A stretch of 64,000 nucleotides of DNA. Source: Saprospiraceae bacterium (lineage in GTDB: Bacteria; Bacteroidota; Bacteroidia; Chitinophagales; Saprospiraceae). The notes beneath the pieces were generated by a model. That model worked only from the letters and a program-made list of their open reading frames with translations, was not told where the DNA came from and did not search any database. Below are positions 8,160 to 17,602 of this stretch, piece by piece; position 1 is the first letter of the stretch, and each line of letters begins with the position of its first letter. A program made the position numbers and the translations under genes. The DNA lies in the NCBI GenBank assembly GCA_041392805.1, contig JAWKLJ010000001.1:5454501-5518500 (forward strand), in the 5' to 3' direction.

Positions 8160-10202
8160 TCATGGCCGCTTGGGCGTGTCCGTCGGGGCATGGCCAAATA
8201 CTTCCGAATAGGTACGAGAAAAATATTTAGGGTCTTTAAAACCTACGCTAAAAGCTACTTCAGAAATATTCAGATTCGATGTTTCGAGTAATTTTTTAGC
8301 CTTATTTAATCGGATAGCCCGCACATAATGTGAGGTAGAAAGGCCTGTCAATGCTTTGATTTTTCGGTGTAGCTGCGCCCGGCTCATAAACAGGGCATGA
8401 CATAACTCCGGGATACCAAAAAATTCTTCTTCAATATTAGCTTCCAGTACCTCATGCAGGCGTATTAAAAAACTATCTTCTATATTGGAGAATAGGGGAT
8501 TGTCGCTTTCGGTTGTATCCGTTAAAGGTGAAAATGAGCTGTAGCGTTTTTGCAAATTTCTCCGTAACGTTAGTAGTTGTTCGAGTCGGATAAAAAGTTC
8601 CTCTTTTTGAAACGGTTTGCCTAAATAGGCATCTGCCCCCCTTTTCAAGCCCGCTAGGCGGGAAGTAGCATCGTTTTTTGCAGTCAGTAAAATGATTGGA
8701 ATATGACTTGTTCGTTCATCTAGTTTGAGGGTTTCGCATAGCTCAAAGCCGTCTTTCCGAGGCATCATCACGTCGCTAATAATAATGTCAGGAACTTGCT
8801 CGATCGCCATCGCAATGCCTTCTTCGCCATCTTTGGCAACGTGAAGTTGATAGTCGGCTTCCAACAATGCGCGCATGTATTGCAATATATCTGGATGGTC
8901 CTCCACGATCAACAGCTGGGGAAGTTTAGGGGAAGCTACGCTAATTTGCTCTACAGGTTCATTTGATAAAGAAAAGGCTGCCATTTGTTTAACTTTTTCT
9001 TTAATAGCAGATTGTACCTGAGCTGCTGGCTGTTGGTGATGAATGGGAAGCAAAATCTGAAAAGTCGTGCCTTCGCCAAGTTTACTTTCTACATCAACCG
9101 TTCCGCCCAGGTATTTCACTAGTTCTTTTAGTAGGGCCAATCCAATGCCCGTACTGCTGCTTGTATTTGCCAATTCATGAAGGGTCTGTTCACTCAATGC
9201 TACTTGGTAGAAGCGGTCAAAAATAAATGGCAAATCATCTGGAGAAATACCAATACCTGTATCCCTTATCTTGATGCTAAGCGCTTCAGTGGCCAAGTCT
9301 TCCCGCCTTTGTGGATAACTCAGTTTTTCTAAATGCAAGTAAATATGCCCTCCTTCAGGTGTAAACTTAAAAGCATTGGACAATAGATTGGAAAGAATAC
9401 TCAGCATTTTTTCTGGGTCGTAATCCATAAAAATAGCCTCCTCGCTGGCCAAAAAATGAATGGAAATGCCCCTTTTTTCGGCTATGAGTTGGAAGGAGTC
9501 TACAATATAATGGAGATAGGAAATAACCTCTCCCTGGATCATTTTTAAGGGGAGTTTGCCTGCTTCTAATTTCCGAAGATCCAGCATTTCATTCACTAAA
9601 TGGAGTAAATTGTTACCATTGCGGTTAATCATGGCTATGCCCTGATCCAGCCATCGATCTGGTGCTGCTTTTATTTGTTCGGCCATGCCCAGAATGACGG
9701 TCAGAGGAGTTCGGAATTCATGCGCGATATTGGTGAAAAACTGCGATTTTTGTAGGTCTAAGGCTTGTAACTGTTCATTTTTAATCGCCAATGCTTGCGA
9801 CTTTTTTGCTTGCCACAAGACCTCCACTTCCTTTATCGTTTTTTCAATCGTAAGGTCCAAATCCTCAAAATTGATGGGTTTGGTAATAAAATCAAAAGCC
9901 CCCTGATTCATAGCCGCCCGAATATTTTCCATATCACCATATGCCGATACGATCACCACCCTAATCAATGGAAAACGGGCCCGAATTTCAGCAGTTAAGG
10001 TGATACCGTCCATTTTAGGCATATTGATATCACTTAAAACAACCTCAATCCCTTCCTGTGCCTTTAATACCTCAAGCGCCTCCAAACCATTATGGGCAAA
10101 AAAGAATTCATAGGCTCCTTCTTTGATTTTTTTTCTAAACCGCTGAAGAATTAACCTTTCAAATTGCGGTTCATCTTCTACCACTAATATTTTTGTTGCC
10201 AT
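8160..10202 (-). CDS. Hybrid two-component protein: REC-HisKA-HATPase-REC-AraC
   Basis: A 680-residue soluble protein that carries all phosphorelay parts. The N-terminal receiver has its Asp at residue 58 (LSDINMPKMDG), then a coiled linker, HisKA with H161 (NIAHEFRTPLTVIL) and the ATPase domain (RDTGIGI, STGIGLALLKE). A second receiver has D477 (ISDVMMPRKDG), and a C-terminal AraC helix-turn-helix spans about 585-680. There is no membrane or sensory domain, so the first receiver is probably the input. I start at 10202 (MATKILVVEDE); a start at 10247 adds 15 residues ahead of the receiver. Gene order suggests co-transcription with the membrane kinase at 6327-8045. Confidence 0.9.
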   Translation of the reverse strand: MATKILVVEDEPQFERLILQRFRKKIKEGAYEFFFAHNGLEALEVLKAQEGIEVVLSDINMPKMDGITLTAEIRARFPLIRVVIVSAYGDMENIRAAMNQGAFDFITKPINFEDLDLTIEKTIKEVEVLWQAKKSQALAIKNEQLQALDLQKSQFFTNIAHEFRTPLTVILGMAEQIKAAPDRWLDQGIAMINRNGNNLLHLVNEMLDLRKLEAGKLPLKMIQGEVISYLHYIVDSFQLIAEKRGISIHFLASEEAIFMDYDPEKMLSILSNLLSNAFKFTPEGGHIYLHLEKLSYPQRREDLATEALSIKIRDTGIGISPDDLPFIFDRFYQVALSEQTLHELANTSSSTGIGLALLKELVKYLGGTVDVESKLGEGTTFQILLPIHHQQPAAQVQSAIKEKVKQMAAFSLSNEPVEQISVASPKLPQLLIVEDHPDILQYMRALLEADYQLHVAKDGEEGIAMAIEQVPDIIISDVMMPRKDGFELCETLKLDERTSHIPIILLTAKNDATSRLAGLKRGADAYLGKPFQKEELFIRLEQLLTLRRNLQKRYSSFSPLTDTTESDNPLFSNIEDSFLIRLHEVLEANIEEEFFGIPELCHALFMSRAQLHRKIKALTGLSTSHYVRAIRLNKAKKLLETSNLNISEVAFSVGFKDPKYFSRTYSEVFGHAPTDTPKRP

Positions 10203-10457
10203 AGGTCCTTGCTGGAGTTTTCGGTGAAGTGGAGGGCATTGTATCAAAAGTACATAAAATGATTTAAAGATCGAATGTAGAAGAAGGTTTGTGTTTTATC
10301 TATAATTCTACAGCCCTTGCAGGTGTTTTTCACCTGCTACTTGCCCTGAGGGAGATGTCATGTGCTAAAAATAGACCTGTTATGGAAATGTCTTTAACAG
10401 ATTTATTAATTTTATCTTTTCGAGCCATGAATAAAAACCAACAAAACAAACGCTGCC

Positions 10458-12161
10458 ATGACAAAAAAAAACGCCCTATTTCTCCTTAGCATGTTATGCT
10501 ACCTATGGAGTTGCCAATCCTCCACAGAGACCGAAACAGACCTCCGTCCACCCAATATCATCCTCATCATGGCAGATGATATGGGCTATTCCGACCTCAA
10601 CTGCTACGGCGGTGAAATCAATACCCCTAATTTAGATCATTTGGCAGCCAGTGGTCTTCGGTTTACCCAGTTTTATAATACGGCTCGATGCTGCCCGACA
10701 CGGGCATCTCTATTAACGGGCCTATACCCACAGCAAGCTGGTGTTGGACACATGGTGAATGATCGGGGCACGCCTGCTTTTCAGGGTGATTTGAGTGATA
10801 AAGCTGTCACGATTGCGGAAGCACTAAAAGGTGCAGGATATGCTACCTATATGTCTGGTAAATGGCATGTCACCCCCTATGTGATTGATAACCCCGACAA
10901 GAAAAATTGGCCTAGACAAAGGGGATTCGATAAATTTTTCGGTATGATCTCTGGTGCGGGGAGTTTGTATGACCCCAGGTCACTTGCCTTGGATAATGAA
11001 TACGTCGCGCCCGGACCGAACTTTTATTGCACCACGGATTTTACGAATTATGCCGTAAAGTGCATCAATGAACACGAAGGCGAAAAACCATTCTTTTTAT
11101 ATATGGCTTATACCGCAGCTCATTGGCCTATGCATGCACCCGCTGAAGCCATTGCTAAGTACAAAGGACGTTACAATAAGGGTTGGGATGAGGTGCGAAA
11201 AACGAGATATGAACGAATGATCAAAATGGGTTTAGTGAAACCGGAATGGGAAATGACTCCCCGTGATTCCTTTGTGGAAGCATGGAGTGATACTATCGAA
11301 GATCGCGAATGGGAAATTGCCAATATGGAGGTATATGCTGCGATGGTCGACCAGATGGATAAAGGTATAGGCGAAATAGTGAATGCACTTAGCCTTAAAG
11401 GTCAATTGGAAAATACATTGATTTTTTTCCTGCAAGACAATGGTGCCTGCGCCGAGGAACTCGAATGGGTCGCTGCACAACCTAATGAAAAAGACTTGGT
11501 GCCCATGCAACCAGAGGACCTCCAGACGCTAATGGTCCCAACCATCACCCGCGACGGAAAGCCGGTGAAAGTAATGAAGGCAGCCATGCCCGGCCCACCA
11601 GAGAGCTACACGGCCTATGGCCTAAACTGGGCTAACGCCAGCAACACCCCATTTCGAGAATACAAGCACTGGGTGCACGAAGGTGGCATTTCCAGTCCAC
11701 TCATCGTCCACTGGCCCGCCAAAATAAAGGAGGGCGGCACCTTTCGACACGAACCCTCCCATCTAATTGACATCATGGCTACCTGCGTAGATGTCGCTGG
11801 TGCAAAATACCCCACTACCTATAACCATCAAAGCATCCAACCCATGGAGGGCAAAAGCCTCCTCCCCGCCTTTGAAGATAAACCCCTGGGCAGGGAAGCC
11901 ATCTATTGGGAACATGAGGGCAACCGCGCCGTGCGTATGGGGAAATGGAAACTTATCTCTAAAGCCAGCAAAAAACACTCCTTTTTATGGGACAAAGTCG
12001 ATGAACTAAAACCCGGAGATTGGGAATTATTCGATATGGAAAAAGACCGTACGGAAATGCATGATGTAGCAGCGGCTAATCCTGAACTAGTGCAAAAAAT
12101 GGCTGACATGTGGCTCGCTTGGGGTAAAAGAACCGGGATCGTTCCGAGGCCTGGTAAGTAG
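10458..12161 (+). CDS. Exported arylsulfatase (sulfatase family S1)
   Basis: Hydrolyses sulfate esters, in this setting probably on sulfated polysaccharides or their oligosaccharides. The 567-residue protein starts with a lipoprotein-like signal (LWSC, Cys19). The metal-binding start NIILIMADDMGYSDLNCYGG follows, then the sulfatase signature C-C-P-T-R at residues 78-82 inside CCPTRASLLTG. C78 is the residue converted to formylglycine by a maturase, and none is encoded in this window. Later SGKWH, AYTAAHWPMHAP and FFLQDNGA supply further active-site residues. It is followed after 63 bp by an exported isomerase-like protein on the same strand, suggesting joint action on a sugar substrate. Confidence 0.92.
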   Translation: MTKKNALFLLSMLCYLWSCQSSTETETDLRPPNIILIMADDMGYSDLNCYGGEINTPNLDHLAASGLRFTQFYNTARCCPTRASLLTGLYPQQAGVGHMVNDRGTPAFQGDLSDKAVTIAEALKGAGYATYMSGKWHVTPYVIDNPDKKNWPRQRGFDKFFGMISGAGSLYDPRSLALDNEYVAPGPNFYCTTDFTNYAVKCINEHEGEKPFFLYMAYTAAHWPMHAPAEAIAKYKGRYNKGWDEVRKTRYERMIKMGLVKPEWEMTPRDSFVEAWSDTIEDREWEIANMEVYAAMVDQMDKGIGEIVNALSLKGQLENTLIFFLQDNGACAEELEWVAAQPNEKDLVPMQPEDLQTLMVPTITRDGKPVKVMKAAMPGPPESYTAYGLNWANASNTPFREYKHWVHEGGISSPLIVHWPAKIKEGGTFRHEPSHLIDIMATCVDVAGAKYPTTYNHQSIQPMEGKSLLPAFEDKPLGREAIYWEHEGNRAVRMGKWKLISKASKKHSFLWDKVDELKPGDWELFDMEKDRTEMHDVAAANPELVQKMADMWLAWGKRTGIVPRPGK

Positions 12162-12224
12162 CTTTTGAATATCTATTTTCAAATGCCTATTTTGTATCTT
12201 CAAAACCAAAATCAACTTATTATT

Positions 12225-13058
12225 ATGAAATATTCACGAAAAACCTTTCTTAAACTAGTCGGCACAGGAGCTGTAGCTGCTGGCACCACCACCCTCCAAG
12301 GAGCCACCGCGCTCCCCGCACCCAAAACGCCCACCAAACTTACGGTCGGGCTCGCATCCTATACGCTGCGAAAACTCAACCTCGATGAAACCATTGCCAT
12401 GTGTCAGCGACTAAACATCAAACACCTTGCGCTGAAAAGTATGCATCTACCTTTGGAAAGCACCAATGAAGAGATTAAGGCCGCAGCCGCAAAAGTACGT
12501 AGTGCAGGCATTGACCTATACGGCGCCGGGGTCATTTATATGAAATCCGAGGAAGAGGTTAATAATGCCTTTCGTTATGCCCAGGCCGCAGAGATGAAAG
12601 TCATTATCGGCGTTCCCAATCACGAATTATTGTCCATGGTCGAACAAAAAGTAAAAGCGACCAATATCAAACTAGCTATCCATAATCACGGCCCTGGCGA
12701 CAAGGTCTATCCGAGCCCACAGAGCATCTATGACAAGATAAAGGATATGGATCCGCGCATGGGACTGTGCATCGACATTGGCCACACCATTCGCATTGGC
12801 CTCGACATTTCCGAAAACCTCAAACGCTACAAAGACCGCCTCTTCGACCTTCACCTCAAAGATGTCAATGAAGCAACGGAGAAAGGCTATCCGCTTGAGT
12901 TTGGACGAGGCATCATCGATCTCCCAGGTGTGCTTAATACCCTGAAGAAAATTAAGTACACCGGCGTAATGGGTTTGGAATATGAAAAAGATGGCGATGA
13001 TCCAGTTCCTGGTTTAGCTGAATCTGTTGGCTATATCAGAGGACTATTGGATGCCTAG
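12225..13058 (+). CDS. Exported sugar phosphate isomerase/epimerase-like TIM-barrel protein
   Basis: A 277-residue protein of the AP-endonuclease-2-like TIM-barrel superfamily (xylose isomerase-like). A Tat-like signal (SRKTFLKLVGTGAVAAG) predicts export, as in many Bacteroidota paralogues. Metal-binding positions of the barrel can be recognised in LAIHNHGPG, CIDIGHT, DLHLKDV and LEYEKD. ATG 12225 gives the signal peptide directly; the in-frame start at 12165 is unneeded. It follows the sulfatase closely and probably handles a released sugar, but the substrate cannot be read from the sequence. Confidence 0.85.
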   Translation: MKYSRKTFLKLVGTGAVAAGTTTLQGATALPAPKTPTKLTVGLASYTLRKLNLDETIAMCQRLNIKHLALKSMHLPLESTNEEIKAAAAKVRSAGIDLYGAGVIYMKSEEEVNNAFRYAQAAEMKVIIGVPNHELLSMVEQKVKATNIKLAIHNHGPGDKVYPSPQSIYDKIKDMDPRMGLCIDIGHTIRIGLDISENLKRYKDRLFDLHLKDVNEATEKGYPLEFGRGIIDLPGVLNTLKKIKYTGVMGLEYEKDGDDPVPGLAESVGYIRGLLDA

Positions 13059-13069
13059 CTCAGCTAATA

Positions 13070-13159
13070 GAAACCAAGCAGATGTCGGTGTTTTTCACCG
13101 AAACCAAGCAGATGTCGGTGTTTTTCACCGAAACCAAGCAGATGTCGGTGTTTTTCACC
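13070..13159. repeat. 30-bp tandem repeat, three exact copies
   Basis: The unit gaaaccaagcagatgtcggtgtttttcacc repeats at 13070, 13100 and 13130 with no mismatch. The last copy continues into cgacatc, so gatgtcggtg-ttttt-caccgacatc (13141-13165) is a perfect 10-bp-arm palindrome. Each unit holds the core ggtgtttttcacc, which also occurs at 10322-10334 upstream of the sulfatase. The array ends 36 bp before the start at 13196. Confidence 0.9.
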
Positions 13160-13195
13160 GACATCTCTCAGCACCACCACCAATACCTAAACTTC

Positions 13196-14149
13196 ATGAG
13201 GAACCTTCTTTTTTGTTGCTATATCTTTAGCATTTTGGTCCCTTCCTCCGCACAATCGACCAAAGAAATCTATGACATTTCCACGATTGATATCGATCAT
13301 TTTTGGGAGGCCTTTGATAGCTTGGCCCATACCAAAGATAGCATTGGCACCATGCAACGTCTCTACATTGATCGTGGTACAGAAGGCCTAAAGCAATTCA
13401 TAAAGGCACGTAATTTTACAGCAGCGGAATACGTGGAACTCATTCGGGATATTCCCGCCTTTTGGCTGTCCATCCGACCCAATACCTTAGCTGTAAAAGA
13501 ACGAAAAGCACAGATCATTGAGGTTTTTCGAAAGTACAAACAAATTTACCCTCGCTTTAAAGCACCAAAAGTTTGTTTTGCGATCGGAAACTTGCGCACT
13601 GGCGGTACCGTTCGCAAGGATTACTTATTGATTGGTACAGAAATAGCCAGCGCTGATAGTACGACCAATAAAGATGGAATGAACCAATGGTTGCAATCTG
13701 TTCTTGGTCAAACGGGAGATATAACCGGCATGGTCGCGCATGAAACAGTTCATTTTTTGCAACCCAAGGCCCTTTTCCCAATGGCTAATGCCTATTTTGG
13801 TCACCGAATGCTTATGTTTTGCCTCCGGGAGGGGGCTGCCGACTTCATAGCAGAACAGGCCATTGGCCATCATATTAATGAGCATATATTTCAATATGGA
13901 GAGGCTCACGAACAAGCTTTATGGGAGGAATTTAAAACAGAAATGCTAAAAAACGATTTCAGTAAATGGCTCTACAACGGGGTGCAGTCCAAAGGACGAC
14001 CAGCAGACCTGGGCTATTACATCGGCTACAAAATTTGCCAAAGTTATTTCGAAAAAGCACCTGATAAAAATAAAGCCCTAATAGCGATTATCCGGATCAT
14101 GCATTATAAGCGATTTTGGCGCAAGAGCGGGTATGATGGAAAAAAATAG
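13196..14149 (+). CDS. Predicted secreted zinc metalloprotease (HExxH; DUF2268/GldB-like)
   Basis: A 317-residue protein with signal peptide MRNLLFCCYIFSILVPSSAQS. It has a zincin motif HETVH (two zinc His and the catalytic Glu), followed about 33 residues later by REGAADFIAE, where the Glu could be the third zinc ligand. The C-terminal YYIGYKICQSYFEK resembles the tail of DUF2268 and GldB-like predicted proteases. ATG 13196 is chosen because the upstream in-frame ATGs (from 13082) would translate the 30-bp tandem repeat into MSVFFTETKQ units ahead of the signal peptide. The substrate is unknown; proteolysis has not been shown for many relatives. Confidence 0.72.
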   Translation: MRNLLFCCYIFSILVPSSAQSTKEIYDISTIDIDHFWEAFDSLAHTKDSIGTMQRLYIDRGTEGLKQFIKARNFTAAEYVELIRDIPAFWLSIRPNTLAVKERKAQIIEVFRKYKQIYPRFKAPKVCFAIGNLRTGGTVRKDYLLIGTEIASADSTTNKDGMNQWLQSVLGQTGDITGMVAHETVHFLQPKALFPMANAYFGHRMLMFCLREGAADFIAEQAIGHHINEHIFQYGEAHEQALWEEFKTEMLKNDFSKWLYNGVQSKGRPADLGYYIGYKICQSYFEKAPDKNKALIAIIRIMHYKRFWRKSGYDGKK

Positions 14150-14163
14150 CAATATTATTACTG

Positions 14164-14294
14164 GGACTTTTGACGCTTTTGGAAATTATCCGTTTCCTGG
14201 CTAGAAGTCGGAAGGCGGAAAGACTCAGGAGCGCAATTTTCCACTTTTCCGCTTTCCGACTTCCGCCTTCAAAACAGCGAATGTCAAAAGTCCA
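14164..14294. repeat. Dispersed repeat, type C, copy 2
   Basis: A 131-bp copy of the 2675-2874 element: ggacttttgacgcttttgg at the left and aacagcgaatgtcaaaagtcca at the right. The interior ctagaagtcggaaggcgg faces ttccgacttccgcc. It fills the gap between two convergent genes (stops at 14149 and 14299), where it could also act as a terminator. Confidence 0.82.
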
Positions 14295-14298
14295 GTTA

Positions 14299-15591
14299 TT
14301 ACCCTGCTACTTCTTTTATGGCCTTCACAAATTGATCCAAATCTTCGAGGCGGGTATACAGGTGTGGCGTAACCCGCACCCCTTTCACCGCTTCCCGATC
14401 AATCGCTACGGTGAAAATGCGGTGTTTATCATAAAAATAGTTGGCCAGTTCATCTGGGGTCATGCCCTCAATGGCAATATTGGCGATGGCGCAAGACCGA
14501 TCAGCGGTCAAGGGGGTATTCAGTATAACCTTAGGTAAATCCTCCACTTTGGCCGTCCAGTAATCCTTCAGATAGTGGAGGCGCGCTTGTTTCCGACTTG
14601 AACCAATCAATTGGTGGAAACGAAGGGCATTGGAAATGGTCAGATTAGTAGACACCGGATGGGTGCCAATATGCTCCAGTTTACGAATATCATCGGCGGG
14701 AAAATGGACATCGCCAAAAAGCGGCCAAACTTTGGCTATTTTTTCTTTTTTTATAAACAAGACGCCTGCCCCCAGCGGACAACAAAGCCATTTGTGCAAA
14801 CTGGCACCGAAATAATCACAATCTAGGTCAGGTATTTTAAAATCGAGATGCGCGATTGCATGTGCCCCATCTACAATGACTTCCACGCCATGGCTATGCG
14901 CCATATCACAAATCTTTCTCACTGGCAATACCTGTCCGCTGATATTAATCAGTTGCGTCACCAACATTACCTTGGTTTTTGCCGTAATAGCCTTTTCATA
15001 ACGTTCAACAATCTCGCTGTCACTTTTAGGATGCAGCGGAAGGTCTACCCACTTTAGTACCAATCCATGACGCTTAGACCGTTGCTGGAATGCCTGCTGC
15101 ATGCTCCCATAATCCTGGTCACAAAGGATCGCCTCATCACCTGCCTCAAAGTCCAAACCAGCAATGACGGTATCCAGCGATTCGGTGGTATTTCGCGTAA
15201 TGACGAGTTCCTCCGTTGAACAGCCCATAAAATTAGCCAGTTGCTGCTTGACGCCTTGTTTCTCCTCCTCTTGGCGCCGCCGCATATAGAAAGAGGGGAT
15301 CTCATTGATCATCTTGATATTCTCCAATTGAGCCTGTAAAACCGTTAGGGGTTGAGGACTAAAATAGCCATTTTCAAGGTTGACAAAATGGGGTGATTGT
15401 TGAAAAGCTTCCTGGATTTGGGACCAGAATGGTTCGTATTGTGCTGCCGCTTCGGGGCTCATTTGGTGGAGCTTATGGGCATGTTGTTCAATTGCTTTTA
15501 TCCATTGCGTATCAAAACCTGTTAGGGCCAATAATCCGGTGGAAAGTCCTCCCATCTTTTTTAAAAAATTGCGGCGATCGTTTGTAGTCAT
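14299..15591 (-). CDS. Exported class V aminotransferase (isopenicillin-N-epimerase-like)
   Basis: A 430-residue fold-type I PLP enzyme. The Tat-type leader DRRNFLKKMGGLSTGLLAL predicts export. The cofactor pocket is visible: TRNTTESLD for phosphate binding, VIVDGAHAIAH with the Asp that pairs to the pyridine N, and SLHKWLCCPLG with the Schiff-base Lys. The family includes isopenicillin-N epimerase, cysteine desulfurases and kynureninase-like enzymes. The short family-specific text fits epimerase/aminotransferase better than desulfurase. Only 18 bp separate it from the upstream deacylase gene, so it is the last gene of the operon running from 19053. An exported PLP enzyme beside cytosolic ligases is unusual. 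Confidence 0.85.
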   Translation of the reverse strand: MTTNDRRNFLKKMGGLSTGLLALTGFDTQWIKAIEQHAHKLHQMSPEAAAQYEPFWSQIQEAFQQSPHFVNLENGYFSPQPLTVLQAQLENIKMINEIPSFYMRRRQEEEKQGVKQQLANFMGCSTEELVITRNTTESLDTVIAGLDFEAGDEAILCDQDYGSMQQAFQQRSKRHGLVLKWVDLPLHPKSDSEIVERYEKAITAKTKVMLVTQLINISGQVLPVRKICDMAHSHGVEVIVDGAHAIAHLDFKIPDLDCDYFGASLHKWLCCPLGAGVLFIKKEKIAKVWPLFGDVHFPADDIRKLEHIGTHPVSTNLTISNALRFHQLIGSSRKQARLHYLKDYWTAKVEDLPKVILNTPLTADRSCAIANIAIEGMTPDELANYFYDKHRIFTVAIDREAVKGVRVTPHLYTRLEDLDQFVKAIKEVAG

Positions 15592-15609
15592 GATAGAAAT
15601 TTTGTGCTT

Positions 15610-16608
15610 TCATTCCCCCGGCGGGGTCCCTACAATTCCAAGGTGAAGAATACGCCCACCTGTTTGATTAATAGGGCTAGCACTTTTGCCAATCACTACC
15701 CCATCCTCTGGTGCAACGTAAACCTTGATAAGGTGACCAAAGATATCGTGCAAGGTGGCTACAATATCTCCTTTTTTTACCATTTCTGTAATATTGGGCT
15801 TAACCCTCAATATACCACCAGTATCGGTATACATCCAGTAAGATCGTTCACAAATGATAGGAGGGGTGCGAGGCTCTTCAATCACGCCAGTCGTCATTTG
15901 TAAATAAATCAGTACATTATGAATACCCGTCAATCCGGATCGAATCATGCCTTTTTGGAAAGTATTGGGATCGCCCACCTCTAATGTAATAGCGGGGATA
16001 TTGATTTCATCTGCTGCACCACGGAGGGTACCGTCAGAGGGGAGATTATGGACAATAATTTGCGCATTTTGCAAAAGGGCCATCTTCCGCGTCATTTTTT
16101 CATGCATAGAGGCCCTGATATAATAGGAATTGATCCGGCCAAAGCTGGCAGTATGCAAATCGATCAAATAATCCATGTGCTTGACAATTCCATTAAAAAA
16201 GCGATAGGCATACACATTACTTACATTCCCATAAGGTGTTCCAGGCATAATGTGGTTGAGGTCGACATTATCAATAAAACGGCGTTTTTTTCGGAGCAGG
16301 GAAGGGACATTAACCACCGGAACGCCAATGATCATTCCTTTTAGTTTCTTAGGGTCAATTTCTTTAAATAATCGCTGAATAACAGGAATGCCATTCAATT
16401 CATTGCCATGTATAGCTGCCGTGACCCCCAGCGTTGGGCCAGGTTCTAGCCCTCTGGCTACAATCACGGGAACCCGGACGGGCATGCCTATGCCATCCGT
16501 CACAATGTGGAACCAATAACTCGTAATCTCTCCAAATGGAATATCCGCTATGATTAAGTTGTTTATGACAGAAACGTTCTCATGTACACCCTTTACTACT
16601 TTTTCCAT
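15610..16608 (-). CDS. Succinylglutamate desuccinylase/aspartoacylase-family protein
   Basis: A 332-residue member of the AstE/ASPA branch of zinc carboxypeptidase-like (M14-related) hydrolases, which cleave amide bonds of N-acyl amino acids or peptides. Zinc-binding residues are in AAIHGNELNG (H-x-x-E) and LIDLHTAS (His). The NVDLNHIMPGTP segment corresponds to the substrate-binding Asn-Arg region but reads N-H here. The C-terminal beta domain (IVATLHDIFG, VAPEDGVVIG) looks like that of ASPA relatives. It overlaps the upstream GshB-like gene by 29 bp, indicating translational coupling. A role in trimming or releasing an amide made by the upstream ligases is my inference. Confidence 0.85.
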   Translation of the reverse strand: MEKVVKGVHENVSVINNLIIADIPFGEITSYWFHIVTDGIGMPVRVPVIVARGLEPGPTLGVTAAIHGNELNGIPVIQRLFKEIDPKKLKGMIIGVPVVNVPSLLRKKRRFIDNVDLNHIMPGTPYGNVSNVYAYRFFNGIVKHMDYLIDLHTASFGRINSYYIRASMHEKMTRKMALLQNAQIIVHNLPSDGTLRGAADEINIPAITLEVGDPNTFQKGMIRSGLTGIHNVLIYLQMTTGVIEEPRTPPIICERSYWMYTDTGGILRVKPNITEMVKKGDIVATLHDIFGHLIKVYVAPEDGVVIGKSASPINQTGGRILHLGIVGTPPGE

Positions 16609-17602
16609 GAATATGTAAACTTATATAATCCCAAATCAATGCTGTTGCTAAATCAAGTGAACTCCGATCGGTATAGGGCTCCAAGTAAGGTAATCCCCCT
16701 ATGCTTAGGGTATTAATTTCCGATAAAACACGTTTGCCTTCATCCCCCATTAGGGTGTCAAAGCCAAAGAAAATAACGCCAACTTTAGCCAATACTTCCG
16801 AGAGGCGTGCTGCCATTGTTACCTCCTCTGGCGCTAATTTGGCAGGTTGGGACGTTCCTCCTTGTGCATTATTGCACAACCAGGAACCTTCAGCCGGGAG
16901 TCGGAGGGCTGCTCCAAGGATTTGTCCGTTAATGACAACAATTCGTTTATCTCCCTGGTCTACATGCTTTAGGTATTTCATCCCTAAATAGACGATTGGG
17001 TTTTCTTGGTAGTTTTGCTCAAAGGCCGCAAAAGGAACCAAATCAGGCCCCACCCAAACCTTTTCGCCATCTATTTTTACAATCCCATTTCCTCCATAAC
17101 CTTCTAGTGGCTTCAAAACAATAGGGAATTGTGCTTTGAAAGCTCTAATATCGGAAATATTACGGCAAATTTTTAGCGGTGGGCACAATTCAGCTACTTC
17201 CAGCAAGAAAGATTTTTTACCTGTCAAGGCTACGCCACTCGGCTGATTGATGATCCGCTCGTCTGGAAATTGGCTCGTCAAGAAATCCCAAAAACCGGAC
17301 GGTATAGGGTGGGGCAAGCGGAGTAAGATGGCATCGTAATCAGCGATGTTCACTGGGTTGGAACTAGACAAAAGCTGTTTTCCTTCTGGATGATATTTGA
17401 AAGCAGGAGTTACCCTGGTTACCCAGATGGGCTGCACTTTTAAGGCTTTGAAAAAATCAAAATTGGCCGGATGTGAGCGACTCGCAACGTCAATATATTC
17501 ACAGTTTGGATGTTGTAGCAATTTTTTTAAAAGATCATAAAGGGAGTTTTCCTTTGAATGGGTCCCGTGATCCGTCAATACCAGCAGTTTGAATGTCGTC
17601 AT
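16580..17602 (-). CDS. GshB/RimK-like ATP-grasp ligase
   Basis: A 340-residue ATP-grasp protein resembling glutathione synthetase. The N-terminal part has the GshB-like YDAILLRLPHPIP and INQPSGVALTGKKSFLLE. The ATP-grasp core has IVLKPLEGYGGNGIVKI (glycine-rich loop), DKRIVVINGQILGAALR, and the C-terminal metal-binding LSEINTLSIGG (E-x-N). Family members join a carboxylate to an amine with ATP. It overlaps the upstream gene by 4 bp (ATGA) and the downstream one by 29 bp. No gshA-type gene is adjacent, so ordinary glutathione synthesis is unlikely; the substrate is unknown. Confidence 0.85.
   Translation of the reverse strand: MTTFKLLVLTDHGTHSKENSLYDLLKKLLQHPNCEYIDVASRSHPANFDFFKALKVQPIWVTRVTPAFKYHPEGKQLLSSSNPVNIADYDAILLRLPHPIPSGFWDFLTSQFPDERIINQPSGVALTGKKSFLLEVAELCPPLKICRNISDIRAFKAQFPIVLKPLEGYGGNGIVKIDGEKVWVGPDLVPFAAFEQNYQENPIVYLGMKYLKHVDQGDKRIVVINGQILGAALRLPAEGSWLCNNAQGGTSQPAKLAPEEVTMAARLSEVLAKVGVIFFGFDTLMGDEGKRVLSEINTLSIGGLPYLEPYTDRSSLDLATALIWDYISLHIHGKSSKGCT

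Noticed and set aside
13070..13159. CRISPR-like array
   Set aside because: Only three copies, directly adjacent with no spacers, and no cas gene in the window.
13082..13195. Longer N-terminus for the metalloprotease (MSVFFTETKQ repeats)
   Set aside because: It is translation of the 30-bp tandem repeat placed ahead of a good signal peptide starting at 13196.
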